Positions 41,123 to 51,029 of a DNA stretch of 64,000 bases are shown piece by piece (within the stretch, counting starts at the first letter, position 1; each line of letters opens with the position of its first letter). This stretch comes from Psychrosphaera algicola. GTDB taxonomy: Bacteria > Pseudomonadota > Gammaproteobacteria > Enterobacterales > Alteromonadaceae. The stretch is from the NCBI RefSeq assembly GCF_028401425.1, contig NZ_JAQOMS010000002.1, positions 4,526,001 through 4,590,000 on the forward strand. The letters run 5' to 3'. A program made the position numbers and the translations under genes. The notes under the pieces were generated by a model. The model was not told the origin of the DNA. It was given only the letters and a program-made list of their open reading frames with translations, and searched no databases.

Positions 41123-41888
41123 CTATTTTGAATAGGCTTCCAATGTTGCCTCTGGGTAACCAAAGTCATGTACTTTTTGTTTAAGCTGCTTGGCATCTTT
41201 TTCTGAGCCAAATGGGCCAATTATCAAGGTTTGGTGATGTGAGTCGTCAATAAACTTTGAGTCAATATGTAACATATGACTAAGCCCTACAGCGGTATCA
41301 CGGACTTCATCACGAGATTGAAACCCAGAAACTCTTATTTGATACTGTGACGATTCAAGCGCAACAGTAGGCTTTTTAGGTTTGAGAGGGGTGGTAATAT
41401 CGTTTCGATTTTCACATTGGCAGTACCGGTGTCAAAAACCCCAATTTTCACTGCCGCTGAATAGGATAAGTCAATGATACGACTTTCATGAAATGGCCCT
41501 CTGTCATTCACTCGGACCACTACGGTTTTATTATTTGAAAGGTTGGTTACTTTTACATAGCTAGGTAAAGGCAGAGTTTTATGCGCCGCCGACATGGCAT
41601 ACATGTCATAAACTTCGCCATTTGAGGTTAAGTGCCCATGGAATTTTTTGCCATACCAAGAAGCAATGCCTTGCTGTGAATAAGGTTTCCTATCTCGCAT
41701 TGGTTTGTATTTTTTCCAAAAACGATGTAAGGATTATTGCCACGTCCCACAGGCTCGTGTACTACTTTTGCATCTTCGAGTTCCATTGCCGTTGGCGGGC
41801 GAACGGGTGCGCTATCGTGTTTGTGATCATATCGACCACTGGTACAAGACGCCAATAATAAGGCTACAAAGACAAATACAAACTTCAT
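41123..41888 (-). CDS. rlpA: Septal-ring lytic transglycosylase RlpA-like lipoprotein with SPOR domain
   Basis: Lipobox LLASCTSG, then the double-psi barrel core (QQGIASWYGKKFHGHLTSNG, AAHKTLPLPSYVKVTN, VRVNDRGPFHESRIIDLSYSAA) and a C-terminal SPOR domain (YQIRVSGFQSRDEV to FGYPEATLEAYSK). RlpA cleaves or binds denuded septal glycans. Frame breaks near 41722 (A-run) and near 41393 (CCCCTCTC run). Corrected length is about 255 residues. It starts 1 bp after the rodA stop. Confidence 0.9.
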
Positions 41889-41889
41889 G

Positions 41890-43005
41890 TTAACTCGCTA
41901 ATAAACGTTTATTGGTGCTAATTGCCATTAAAATACCAAAACTTGCCATTAACGTCACAATAGAGGTGCCGCCATAACTGACGAGTGGAAGCGGTACACC
42001 AACGACAGGGAGAAGGCCGGAAACCATTCCAATATTGACAAAGAGATAAACAAAAAAGGTTAAGATCAAACTGCCAGCCAGCAATTTAGCAAAGCCTTCT
42101 TGAGCCCGAGCCGCAATATAAATACCTCGGGCGATAATAAAGGCATATACAGACATCAGCATTAAAACCCCAATAAACCCAAACTCTTCACTAAAGACTG
42201 AAAAGATAAAGTCGGTGTGGCGTTCTGGTAAAAATTCCAGTTGCGACTGTGTCCCGTGTAAAAATCCTTTACCATTTGTGCCGCCTGAGCCAATGGCAAT
42301 TTTTGATTGAATAATATGATAGCCAGAACCGAGTGGATCGCTTTCTGGGTTTAAGAAAGTAAGCACACGTTGCTTTTGATATCCATGCATCAAGAAGTTC
42401 CAGAGGATATAAAGGAAGGGCACAGATGCACTGAGCAAACCGATAATTATCCGAAACCTTAAACCCGCCAAAAACAACACAAAAAATCCACTGCTGGCAA
42501 CTAATATGGCGGTGCCTAAATCAGGCTGTTTGGCAATAAGTAGCGTTGGAATAGCGATTATTATAAAGCTAAATAGCGTATTTTTACTCGAAGGGGGCAA
42601 GGTAAATACACTTAAAAACCACGCCATCATCATAGGTAAAGCGAGTTTCATTACTTCAGATGGTTGGAATTTAACGATTTTTAAATCGAGCCAACGTTGG
42701 GCTCCTTTACCCATATCGCCAAATAACAATACAGCGAGTAAAAACGCAACGCCAAGGATATACAAGTGGGGTGCCCATTTTTGGTAAGTAAATGGGGATA
42801 TTTGTGCGACGACAATCATCACAACGATGCCAATGCCAAGTCTAACCGCTTGTCGAATAACCATATCCATGTTTTGACCGCCGGCACTATATACGACACA
42901 CATACTCAGCGCCATTAGTGTCAATATTCCGAGCAATAACGGAATGTCGATATGAAAGCGAAAAAACAACGAACTACGACGTTTTTCGTGTTCAGTTTTT
43001 GCCAT
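41890..43005 (-). CDS. mrdB: Rod-shape SEDS glycosyltransferase RodA
   Basis: A 371-residue polytopic membrane protein of the SEDS family that polymerises glycan with PBP2 during elongation. Motifs: KFQPSEVMKLALPMM, LIAKQPDLGTAILVASSG, SKIAIGSGGTNGKGFLHGTQ, FLPERHTDFIFSVFSEEFGF, and VGVPLPLVSYGGTSIV. No frame damage. One base separates it from mrdA, consistent with co-translation. Confidence 0.96.
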   Translation of the reverse strand: MAKTEHEKRRSSLFFRFHIDIPLLLGILTLMALSMCVVYSAGGQNMDMVIRQAVRLGIGIVVMIVVAQISPFTYQKWAPHLYILGVAFLLAVLLFGDMGKGAQRWLDLKIVKFQPSEVMKLALPMMMAWFLSVFTLPPSSKNTLFSFIIIAIPTLLIAKQPDLGTAILVASSGFFVLFLAGLRFRIIIGLLSASVPFLYILWNFLMHGYQKQRVLTFLNPESDPLGSGYHIIQSKIAIGSGGTNGKGFLHGTQSQLEFLPERHTDFIFSVFSEEFGFIGVLMLMSVYAFIIARGIYIAARAQEGFAKLLAGSLILTFFVYLFVNIGMVSGLLPVVGVPLPLVSYGGTSIVTLMASFGILMAISTNKRLLAS

Positions 43006-43006
43006 C

Positions 43007-44937
43007 TTATTCTCCGGCCTTAACTGTAGTTGAAACGGGCGCTACGATATCAATTAACGGAGCAACTTTTCGTTTACTCGGAATACCTAGTGCAAAATAC
43101 AAATCCATCATTTGCCGTGCAATCGGCGCAGCGTTAGAACCACCACCGCCAGCATTCTCGACGGCAACCACGATAACAATTGACGGTGAATCAAAAGGCG
43201 CAAAACCAATATACATGGCGTTATCGCGCTGACGTTCAGCAACTTTTTCTACTTCATACTCTTCGTCTTCACCAAGAGAGAAAAGCTGCGCCGTTCCGGT
43301 TTTTCCCGCAGAACTATAAACTGACCCTACGAAGGCCGAACGGGCCGTACCGTTATCAGCATTTACAGTATCGTACATGGCCTTTAAAATGAGATCCCAA
43401 TTTTCAGTTTCTACGTCATCAATTGGCTCACGGATTTTAACGGGGGTTGCTTGATATTCGCCTTGATTAGTGATCCCTGTGACGATCCTAGGCTCGATGA
43501 CCGTACCTTTGTTGACCATAACCGATGTTGCCATCGCAAGTTGAATTGGCGTTGCTGTCCAATATCCTTGGCCTATACCAATAGAAATTGTATCGCCTTT
43601 GTACCAAGGTTGCTTAAATCGTTCTTTTTTCCATTCCCTCGAAGGCATATTGGCTTTGGATTCTTCTTTTAAGTCGATGCCAGTGTAATTGCCAAAGCCA
43701 AACCGATGCCCAAATTTACTAATTTCATCGATCCCTAGCCGATAGGCTAAATCATAGTAATAAATATCGCAGGATTGGCGGATAGATAATGACAAGTTAA
43801 CATGGCCATGACCGGACGGTTTCCAATCTCTAAAACGACGTTTAACATCTAGGTTTGGAAATCGCCAATAGCTAGGGTCCCATATAGTGGTTTCGGGGGT
43901 AATCAATTTGTTATGCAAACCAAGTAATGCTAATTGTGGTTTAACGGTTGAAGCCGGTGGATATTGGCCCTGCGTTACCCGGTTTAACATAGGTTTGTCT
44001 TTAGAATTAACAATCTTAGAATAAAGTTTTTGGCTTATACCACTAACAAAGTAATTAGGGTTATAACTTGGATTACTGTACAGAGCTAATATTGAACCGT
44101 CGCGTGGATCCATTGCGACAATGGCTCCGCGATTCCCGTCTAAAATTTCTGGGCCTTTTTTGCATTTCAACATCAATGGACAAGTGTAAGTCGCTGCTAG
44201 GAATAGGCGGCGTGACACTAAGTTGTCTAATCACTCGACTACGGTGGTTAACTTCAACTTCTTCACTGCCAGTTATGCCGTGGAGTTGCGTCTCGTAGAA
44301 ACGTTCAATTCCTAATTTTCCGATACTCCGTGTTGCGGCATAGTTTTGAATTTGACTGTTTTGTTCTAAGCGATGAATGTCTTTTTTATTTATTTTTCCG
44401 ACATAACCTACTGCATGGGTCAGAAATGAATCATAGGGATAATAACGCGCTAAACGAGCTTCGATAGAAACACCTAAACTTGTGTTGGTGAACACTAAAG
44501 GATGCAACTTCTTTTTCAGTCAATTTTGTCTTAATCGGCATGCCTTTAAAGCGACGCTGGTATTTTATTGATTTTTTAAACGCGCTGATGTGCTCTTCTG
44601 AAAGTTCGATAACCTCACTAACCGCAGCGATAGTTTCATCCATATCGTCGACGAGTTCGGGAATGATCTCCAATGAAAACGTCGGCTCATTGGTTGCCAG
44701 CACATTGCCATTAATGTCTTTAATTACGCCACGATTAGGTGCAATCGGTTGGACTTTTATTCGATTGTCGTTAGACCGAGTTTGGTAAGATTGGTAAGAA
44801 GCGACTTGTAAATAATAGAGATTACCGATTAATACACCCATCATGCAAACCACAAAAACAAACGAGATTATAGCTCGACGCGCAAATAAATTTGCTTCAG
44901 CAGAATGGTCTTGGATTTGATAGGAGTTACGGCGCAT
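43007..44937 (-). CDS. mrdA: Penicillin-binding protein 2 (elongation transpeptidase)
   Basis: Class B PBP partnered with RodA. An N-terminal cytoplasmic tail and transmembrane helix (AIISFVFVVCMMGVLIGNLYYLQV) precede the pedestal domain. The transpeptidase has SxxK in PPASTVKPQLAL, SxN in IRQSCDIYYYDLA and KTG in SSAGKTGTAQLF. Two breaks: near 44475 two bases are missing where KFPGVSIEARL needs CCAGG, and near 44150-44163 two bases are missing where MQKKAQEILDGNRG needs a longer A-run and CCAGG. Corrected length is 644 residues (E. coli 633). Confidence 0.95.
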
Positions 44938-44957
44938 ATGATTGAATTATATAAAAA

Positions 44958-45428
44958 TCATTCTCTATGATAAGGATGATTATTATTTAAACTCCAAGCT
45001 CGATATAGACTTTCCGCCACGATAACGCGAACCATCGGATGTGGCAAGGTTAAAGGTGATAGGGACCATTTTTGTTCTGAACGTTGAATACACTCAGGTG
45101 ACAAACCTTCAGGGCCACCGACAAGTAGACTGACGTCTCTGCCGTCCATCTGCCAACGACTCAGTTGCTTAGACAGTTGGTGAGTATCCCAAGGTTTACC
45201 GGTAACTTCTAACGTTACTATGCGATTTGATTGAGGCACAGCCGCTAGCATTTTTTCGCCTTCGGCTTGCAAAATACGAGGTATGTCTGCGTTTTTACCG
45301 CGCTTCCCGGCGGCAATTTCGGTGAGGTCAAACTGGCAGTCTTTTGGAAATCGGCGCTGATATTCAGCAAAACCGATTTCTACCCACTTGGGCATTTTGG
45401 TGCCAACAGCAACTAACTGAATTTTCAT
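44958..45428 (-). CDS. rlmH: 23S rRNA (pseudouridine1915-N3)-methyltransferase
   Basis: A 156-residue SPOUT methyltransferase. MKIQLVAVGTKMPKWV at the start, LLVGGPEGLSPE as the SAM-knot signature, and the C-terminal LPHPMVRVIVAESLYRAWSL are diagnostic. It follows rsfS by 15 bp and precedes mrdA, as in E. coli. Confidence 0.97.
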   Translation of the reverse strand: MKIQLVAVGTKMPKWVEIGFAEYQRRFPKDCQFDLTEIAAGKRGKNADIPRILQAEGEKMLAAVPQSNRIVTLEVTGKPWDTHQLSKQLSRWQMDGRDVSLLVGGPEGLSPECIQRSEQKWSLSPLTLPHPMVRVIVAESLYRAWSLNNNHPYHRE

Positions 45429-45443
45429 TTGGTCAGTCGCAAT

Positions 45444-45782
45444 TTATTCGTCATTTGAGCTGGAGGCTTGCCAAAGTTTTTCTAATTGGTAGAAGTCTCG
45501 AGTGGCATCTTGCATCACATGCAGAACAACGCCGCCTAAATCCACTAAAACCCATTCACCTTCAGTAAATCCTTCAATACCAATCGGTGGATTGTCAGAA
45601 TGCTTAGCTTCAGTTAATGCGTGGTCTGCAATAGATTGCACATGTTTTTTAGAGTTGCCTGAACAAATTACCATGTAATCGGTAATCGAAGATGTTTTGC
45701 TGACATTTATAGTTTGAACATCACGAGCTTTAAGACTGTCTATATTTTCTAAAACAGCATTTAATATTTCTTTATTTAACAA
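45444..45782 (-). CDS. rsfS: Ribosomal silencing factor RsfS
   Basis: A 112-residue protein that binds uL14 and blocks subunit joining under nutrient limitation. Signature segments: DVQTINVSKTSSITDYMVICSG, GIEGFTEGEWVLVDLGGVVLHV. The acidic tail (SSSNDE) is short. First gene here of the rsfS-rlmH-mrdA-mrdB-rlpA run; nadD and leuS, usual upstream neighbours, are not adjacent. Confidence 0.96.
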   Translation of the reverse strand: MLNKEILNAVLENIDSLKARDVQTINVSKTSSITDYMVICSGNSKKHVQSIADHALTEAKHSDNPPIGIEGFTEGEWVLVDLGGVVLHVMQDATRDFYQLEKLWQASSSNDE

Positions 45783-45884
45783 AGTAAGTTTGGCCTATTT
45801 ATAATTAAGGTTTGTAATTTTACGCGTCACAGCCCGATTTGTAAAAGTGTTCGCGGATTTAATCCCAAATTAATGGCACAAACC

Positions 45885-46213
45885 TTATTTTGAGGTGGAT
45901 TTTGGAAGCTTTCCAAATAAAAAGTCTTTTAACATGACCCAATCACCAAGAAAACTATAGAAAGGATAGGTAAAAGTGGCGGGGCGGTTTTTCTCAATAA
46001 AAAAATGGGCGATCCAAGCAAAGCCATAACCAAGTAGTGGCAAATACCAAAATACATAATATTGGGATGTGAACAGACCATAAAACAAAGTTAACAGTAC
46101 CAATGTTGAGCCAACGTAATGAAGGGCTCGGCACATTGGTTTGCTGTGTTCAGCAAGATAAAAAGGATAAAATTCAGCAAATGATGAAAATTTTTGAGGG
46201 GGGCATCGTTCAT
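45885..46213 (-). CDS. DUF962/Mpo1-like membrane protein
   Basis: A small polytopic protein of the Mpo1 (YGL010w) family. The conserved start SFAEFYPFYLAEHSKPMCRALH lies upstream of the first ATG of the main frame (46136), so I place the start at 46213 (MNDAP). This requires one more C in the run at 46198-46203. Then follow helices LHYVGSTLVLLTLFYG and YYVFWYLPLLGYGFAWIAHF and the family FIEKNRPATFTYP and SFLGDWVM. Yeast Mpo1 is a 2-hydroxy fatty acid dioxygenase; the bacterial role is not established. About 109 residues. Confidence 0.82.
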
Positions 46214-46340
46214 CTATTCATCTCCCTTTGTCGTTGTTACGCTTTTTCACTTTTGTTTCGAATTTACATTCAGTTTATCTAAAACATTATCAGACAATAA
46301 GGTTAACTTGTTTGCCGCTAAGTCTGTATTGAATGACGTT

Positions 46341-46975
46341 TTACTTCTCTCTAAACATGAGCGTACCGCAAACATCGCCGATGGTGATATCTTCTAGTTC
46401 TTTATAATTGCCACCGTCAAACAGAGGCTTGTTTTTTCTTTTGTAACAAAAACCGCTACACCTTTAGATAGGCTATTTTCATTAACAATTGAATCAACGG
46501 CTTTGATCAAATAATGGCCCAATCCTAAATGTTGATGGTCAGGGTGAACGGCAATAAATGTTAATAAATGATAGTGGTCAAATGGGATAGCAGCGGCGAC
46601 ACGTTTTTCTTTTTCGATCATGTTTTTAGTGCTTAAATAGCCTGCGTTGATCATCATTTTTAAGCGCCAGTGCCAAAAACGTTCTGGTTCCAATCCGGTT
46701 TGCGGTTCAATTAAACACGCAACAGCGAGTAAATGTTCATCAGAATAGAGGCCAATCATAGGCTGTTCAGTTTGCCAAAAAGCCGCAAGTTCTTCGCGGA
46801 TCGCAGCACGAAGACGCTTATCGTAATCTGGACGCTCACTTTCGAAAATATGTTTAAATACAGGATCTTCGTGATAAGCAACATAAAGCAACGAGGCTGC
46901 GAGATTAATTTCTTCTGCCGTTAATAAAATTGCTTTAATTCCTAAGTCTTCCGAGTGTTCTTGTGTAGCAGACAT
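46341..46975 (-). CDS. GNAT family N-acetyltransferase
   Basis: The start at 46975 (MSATQEHSEDLG) has AAGGA 9 bases upstream. The acetyl-CoA site is TFIAVHPDHQHLGLGHYLIKAV. Two further helices and strands follow. The frame breaks near 46440 where GAAAAAAC is one A short; the correct continuation NKPLFDGGNYKELEDITIG ends at 46341, about 211 residues. Substrate unknown. Confidence 0.8.
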
Positions 46976-47029
46976 TCGTTTACAATCCTTATTCATTTGA
47001 GTGAACATAACGTACCAATATATTTTCAA

Positions 47030-47352
47030 ATCGCCAAGTATAAATATTCAACGATTCACTGAATTTACAATTTTTAGTTTAAAACGGCAAAATATTTCTG
47101 AAGATTGGTTCACAATATGCTTTCTGATTGATAGATGACTTTGCTCCGTTCTAATTTTTTTATAATGGAATGTTGGGATGTTATTTGGCAGTTACAACGA
47201 GGTATAAAGAGGTATAACGAGGGCTAGTGCAAAGGTCGATTTTAGGGCTGGCTTTTACAGGTGTGGCTGTCAAAACAAGAAGTGAGGTCAATTGAAAAGA
47301 ATTGACCTCACGACTTAATGGTTTCACGCTAACCTAAATTCCTCAGGAGGGG
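47030..47352. other. 323-bp gap between GNAT and DUF4426 genes
   Basis: No gene seen. It holds a strong inverted repeat at 47282-47311 and short direct repeats of the form GAGGTATAA near 47200-47218. Confidence 0.5.
47282..47311. other. 12-bp perfect inverted repeat downstream of the DUF4426 gene
   Basis: GTGAGGTCAATT and AATTGACCTCAC flank a 6-base loop. It lies 42 bp beyond the DUF4426 stop and may end or protect that transcript, but no immediate T-run is present. Confidence 0.7.
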
Positions 47353-47793
47353 TTAATCAACATAAAATTTTTGGTCAAATTTTAATTTTTCTGACCGGTC
47401 ACCTAATTTGATATCAATATCAAACTTATAGATTTCTTCATTACTAAATTTCAGTTGTGCTAAATAATAAATAGCGTCTCCCTCTTTCACCTTGCTAAAT
47501 GATAACGATTTAGTTTGGCCAAGTAGGTTCCTTGCTGTTCCGGTAACATAGACATTTTTTGCAGCGTCATTATTTTGATTGTCTAGAACGGAAATATTTA
47601 CAACCCCCATATATCGACTACGCTGCAATTCGTAAGTTTTAGCTACCGTTGGGTTTAGAAAGGAGCTTGGAAAGGCGATGTAATGAATATCCCAATCACC
47701 TTTTACGACCTTTTGTTCTGCCGATACAGTCCATGACGTAAGGACCATAACGCAGATAAAACACAGTGTTTTTAAATTTATTTGACTGCTCAT
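47353..47793 (-). CDS. DUF4426 family exported protein
   Basis: A 146-residue protein with a signal peptide (TLCFICVMVLTSWTVSA) and the family segments GDWDIHYIAFPSSFLNPTVA and GTARNLLGQTKSLSF. Function unknown. It overlaps the yggT stop by one base and so is the last gene of yggS-proC-yggT-DUF4426, an order common in marine gammaproteobacteria. Confidence 0.9.
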   Translation of the reverse strand: MSSQINLKTLCFICVMVLTSWTVSAEQKVVKGDWDIHYIAFPSSFLNPTVAKTYELQRSRYMGVVNISVLDNQNNDAAKNVYVTGTARNLLGQTKSLSFSKVKEGDAIYYLAQLKFSNEEIYKFDIDIKLGDRSEKLKFDQKFYVD

Positions 47794-48335
47794 TAAAATA
47801 CCATTTTTAACATTTCATTAACTAATATTTGAACAAACTGCAGTCCGATTAAAAATACAATTAGGCTTAAATCCAATCCACCAATTGGTGGAATGATTTT
47901 ACGAATGGGCGCCAATATAGGGTCTGTTAGTTGGTGTAATAACGCTTCGACCGGATTATAACCCTGTGATATCCAACTCATGATGGCGCGGATAATAGTT
48001 ACCCAGAAAACAATAGTGAATATTTCTTTAATCACAGTAAATAAACCAGCAATTAAAATTTCAGGAATTGGAAATCCGTTACTAAACAAGGCTTGGATTG
48101 CGACTATTTTTAGTGTCGCCACTAAGTAAACAAGTACAACGCCAGCCCAGTCGATACCGGCAACACCGGGAACAACTCGACGTAACGGAACTAAAAGCGG
48201 ATTTGTCGCTTTAACTACAAATTGGCTAACAGGATTGTAAAAGTCTGCTCGAACCAACTGTAGCCAAACACGCAGAATGGCAACCATGAGATATAAATCA
48301 AATAAGGTTGAAATTAAAAAGTGAAACGCTTGCAT
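47793..48335 (-). CDS. yggT: YggT family membrane protein
   Basis: A 180-residue protein with two YggT repeats, each with NP(V/L)..ATNPLLVPLRRV- or DPILAPIRKIIPP-type motifs. The family is linked to osmotic tolerance in E. coli and to division-site SepF-type genes in other phyla. Twenty bases separate it from proC. Confidence 0.94.
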   Translation of the reverse strand: MQAFHFLISTLFDLYLMVAILRVWLQLVRADFYNPVSQFVVKATNPLLVPLRRVVPGVAGIDWAGVVLVYLVATLKIVAIQALFSNGFPIPEILIAGLFTVIKEIFTIVFWVTIIRAIMSWISQGYNPVEALLHQLTDPILAPIRKIIPPIGGLDLSLIVFLIGLQFVQILVNEMLKMVF

Positions 48336-48354
48336 ATATAAAGTACCTTAATAA

Positions 48355-49196
48355 TTATGATAATTGGCTAAGCTCTTTTGCTCTTGCGATATTTGCATCT
48401 AAAGCATCGGCAGATATGGCGGACAAATTATTCTGTTCATAACAACGGATCGCCTCTGCGGTTGTGCCACCGGGCGAAGTGACATTTTTCTCAGTTGCTC
48501 AACTTCAATCGTGGCTTGTTGCGCCATTGTTGTTGCGCCAATAGCCGTTTGCTTTACCATCAGTTTAGCTTCTTCGTCAGAGAATCCTAGCGATTTAGCT
48601 TTTTCAATTAGTCCTTCCATAAACAAGAAAAAATACGCCGGACCGGAGCCCGAAATCGCCGCTACAGCGTCAATTTGTGCTTCTTCATTTAGCCAAACCG
48701 TTTCGCCAACACATTTAAATACAGTCTCAGCAACCGCTTTGTCCTGTTCGATTACATCCTGATCAAACGTTGTTATGTCAGACGCTGAATAAATGCCCGT
48801 CATGCCAAGGCCTAATACTGACGGCGTATTTGGCATAGTGCGGATAAACCTAACATTGCCAATAATGTCTTTATAGCTTTGACTATTAAGACCTGCAGCA
48901 ACGGTGACAACAAGTTTTGAACTAAAATCGACGCCGTCTGCCACCAACTCTTTAAGCATTTGCAACATCATTTGCGGTTTGACGCCAAGGATAACAACAT
49001 CTGAGTGTTCGATAGCCTGACGGTTGCTGCAATTTGTAATAACACCGAGTTCCGCATGCAGTTTTTCGTTTTTCTCTTTGCTTCGATTGGTGGCATAAAT
49101 TTGTGTGGCTGGGACGCCAGCGTTAACCATACCAGTTAAAATTGCGCCAGACATATTGCCTGCGCCAATAAATGCGAATGTTTGATTTAATGTCAT
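48355..49196 (-). CDS. proC: Pyrroline-5-carboxylate reductase
   Basis: Last step of proline synthesis. N-terminal Rossmann motif FIGAGNMSGAILTGM, then VILGVKPQMM, FIRTMPNTPSVLG and AISGSGPAYFFLFMEGL. One A is missing near 48490 (RKN), after which the conserved VTSPGGTTAEAIRCYE continues in the next frame to a stop at 48355. Corrected length is 280 residues. Confidence 0.95.
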
Positions 49197-49214
49197 AAAT
49201 AGTTTCTTGTCTTT

Positions 49215-49921
49215 TTAGTTTCTTGAGCCAAAGATGGCAGTGCCAATTCTTACCATTGTGCTACCACTCGCGATTGCTAAATCCATATCACCAGACATTC
49301 CTAGCGACAAAGTGTCAACTGTAGGATATTGATGTTGCAATTGCATAAAACAAGTGTGCATTTGGATAAATTCATTTTTAAGTTGTTGTTTGTCGTCATG
49401 TTGATCGGGAATAGCCATCAGACCTTTTAGTGTCAAGTGCGGTAAATTGTTTATAACGTCTGCTAACTCTTCTACCTTTGTTATTAATACCCCCGACTTT
49501 TTGTCAGAGTTTGATATGTTCACCTATGGATCAAAATATTCAAATTTTTTTCCAGTTGTTGTGCGTGATTATTGAGTCGAATTGCGATTTTTTCACGGTC
49601 AACACTGTCTACCCAATTAGCGGCTTCTGCTACGATTTGCGTCTTATTACTTTGAATAGGGCCGATATAATGCCATTCAATGTCATTTAGATGTGCCAGA
49701 GCCTTACATTTTTCATTTAGTTCTTGGGCATAATTTTCGCCAAATATACGTTGCCCACATTCATATGCCGCTATAATGTTGGATAAGGGTTTGGTTTTAC
49801 TTACCGCCATAAGTTTTACATTAGTTGCTGATTTTTCAGCTTTTTGAGCCGCCATTTGAATATTGTCGTGGGCAGTTGACAGGCTATTTGCTATGGTATT
49901 TATAAGTTCTTTTTCCGACAT
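49215..49921 (-). CDS. yggS: PLP homeostasis protein YggS
   Basis: A 234-residue (corrected) alanine-racemase-fold protein that binds PLP without known catalysis. Motifs: LMAVSKTKPLSNI (PLP Lys), RIFGENYAQELNEKC, WHYIGPIQSNK and LSLGMSGDMDLAIASGSTMVRIGTAIFG. The frame breaks at 49523-49529: the plus strand reads CCTATGG where ILIQVNIS requires CCTGG, two extra bases. Confidence 0.94.
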
Positions 49922-49955
49922 GATTTTTGACTTTAATTAACTCTAGGTTATTAGT

Positions 49956-51017
49956 ATGGATATTACCGAATTATTAGCGTTTAGTGTGCAACATAAAGCA
50001 TCCGATTTACATTTGTCAGCTGGCTCACCACCAATGATTAGGGTTGATGGCGACGTGAGGCGCGTAAATATTCCGGCATTGGACTCGAAAGAAGTTCAAT
50101 CGCTTATTTACGATATTATGAATGATAAGCAACGTAAAGAATACGAAGAAAATTTAGAAACGGATTTTTCGTTTGAAGTTCCAGATCTGGCGCGCTTTCG
50201 TGTTAACGCATTTAACATGAATCGTGGTGCTGGTGCGGTATTTAGAACAATTCCGGCAGAAGTGTTGTCATTAGAAGAAGTTGGCGCTCCTGATATTTTC
50301 AGAGATATTGCTGATAACCCTCGTGGTCTAGTTCTAGTAACCGGCCCTACCGGCTCGGGTAAATCAACAACGTTAGCAGCAATTATTGATTATATTAATG
50401 CTAAACGTCACGACCATATTTTAACAATTGAAGACCCTATCGAATTTGTTCACAACAATAAGAGCAGTTTAATTAGTCAACGAGAAGTACATCGAGATAC
50501 GCACAGTTTTAGTAATGCATTACGTTCGGCATTGCGTGAAGATCCAGATGTTATTTTAGTTGGTGAATTACGAGATCTTGAAACCATACGATTAGCAATG
50601 ACTGCAGCAGAAACCGGCCATTTAGTCTTTGGTACTTTGCATACAACATCGGCCCCTAAAACAATAGACCGGATTATTGACGTATTTACAGGTGAAGAAA
50701 AAAGCATGGTTAGGTCGATGTTATCTGAATCTCTGCGCGCGGTAATTTCTCAAACCTTATGTAAGAAAGTCGGTGGTGGACGTGCCGCAGCTCATGAAAT
50801 AATGATTGGTATTCCGGCAATACGTAACTTAATTCGTGAAGACAAAGTCGCGCAAATGTACTCTTCGATTCAGACTGGTGCAGCACATGGCATGCAAACA
50901 ATGGATCAGTGTTTAATGAATCTCATTAATATGGGCTTGATTACACGAGATGAAGCATTAACAAAAGCGAATGACAAAAATATGTTTAGCCAAGGTTTTG
51001 GCGGCGGCGGATTCTAG
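49956..51017 (+). CDS. pilT: Type IV pilus retraction ATPase PilT
   Basis: Hexameric ATPase that depolymerises pili for twitching. Segments: DLHLSAGSPPMIRVDGDVRR, Walker A GPTGSGKSTTLAA, Walker B DVILVGELRD, His box TGHLVFGTLHTTSAPKTIDR, and the C-terminal AIRNLIREDKVAQMYS. 353 residues. Divergent from yggS with 34 bp between starts. Confidence 0.97.
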   Translation: MDITELLAFSVQHKASDLHLSAGSPPMIRVDGDVRRVNIPALDSKEVQSLIYDIMNDKQRKEYEENLETDFSFEVPDLARFRVNAFNMNRGAGAVFRTIPAEVLSLEEVGAPDIFRDIADNPRGLVLVTGPTGSGKSTTLAAIIDYINAKRHDHILTIEDPIEFVHNNKSSLISQREVHRDTHSFSNALRSALREDPDVILVGELRDLETIRLAMTAAETGHLVFGTLHTTSAPKTIDRIIDVFTGEEKSMVRSMLSESLRAVISQTLCKKVGGGRAAAHEIMIGIPAIRNLIREDKVAQMYSSIQTGAAHGMQTMDQCLMNLINMGLITRDEALTKANDKNMFSQGFGGGGF

Positions 51018-51029
51018 GACGGAAATTAT

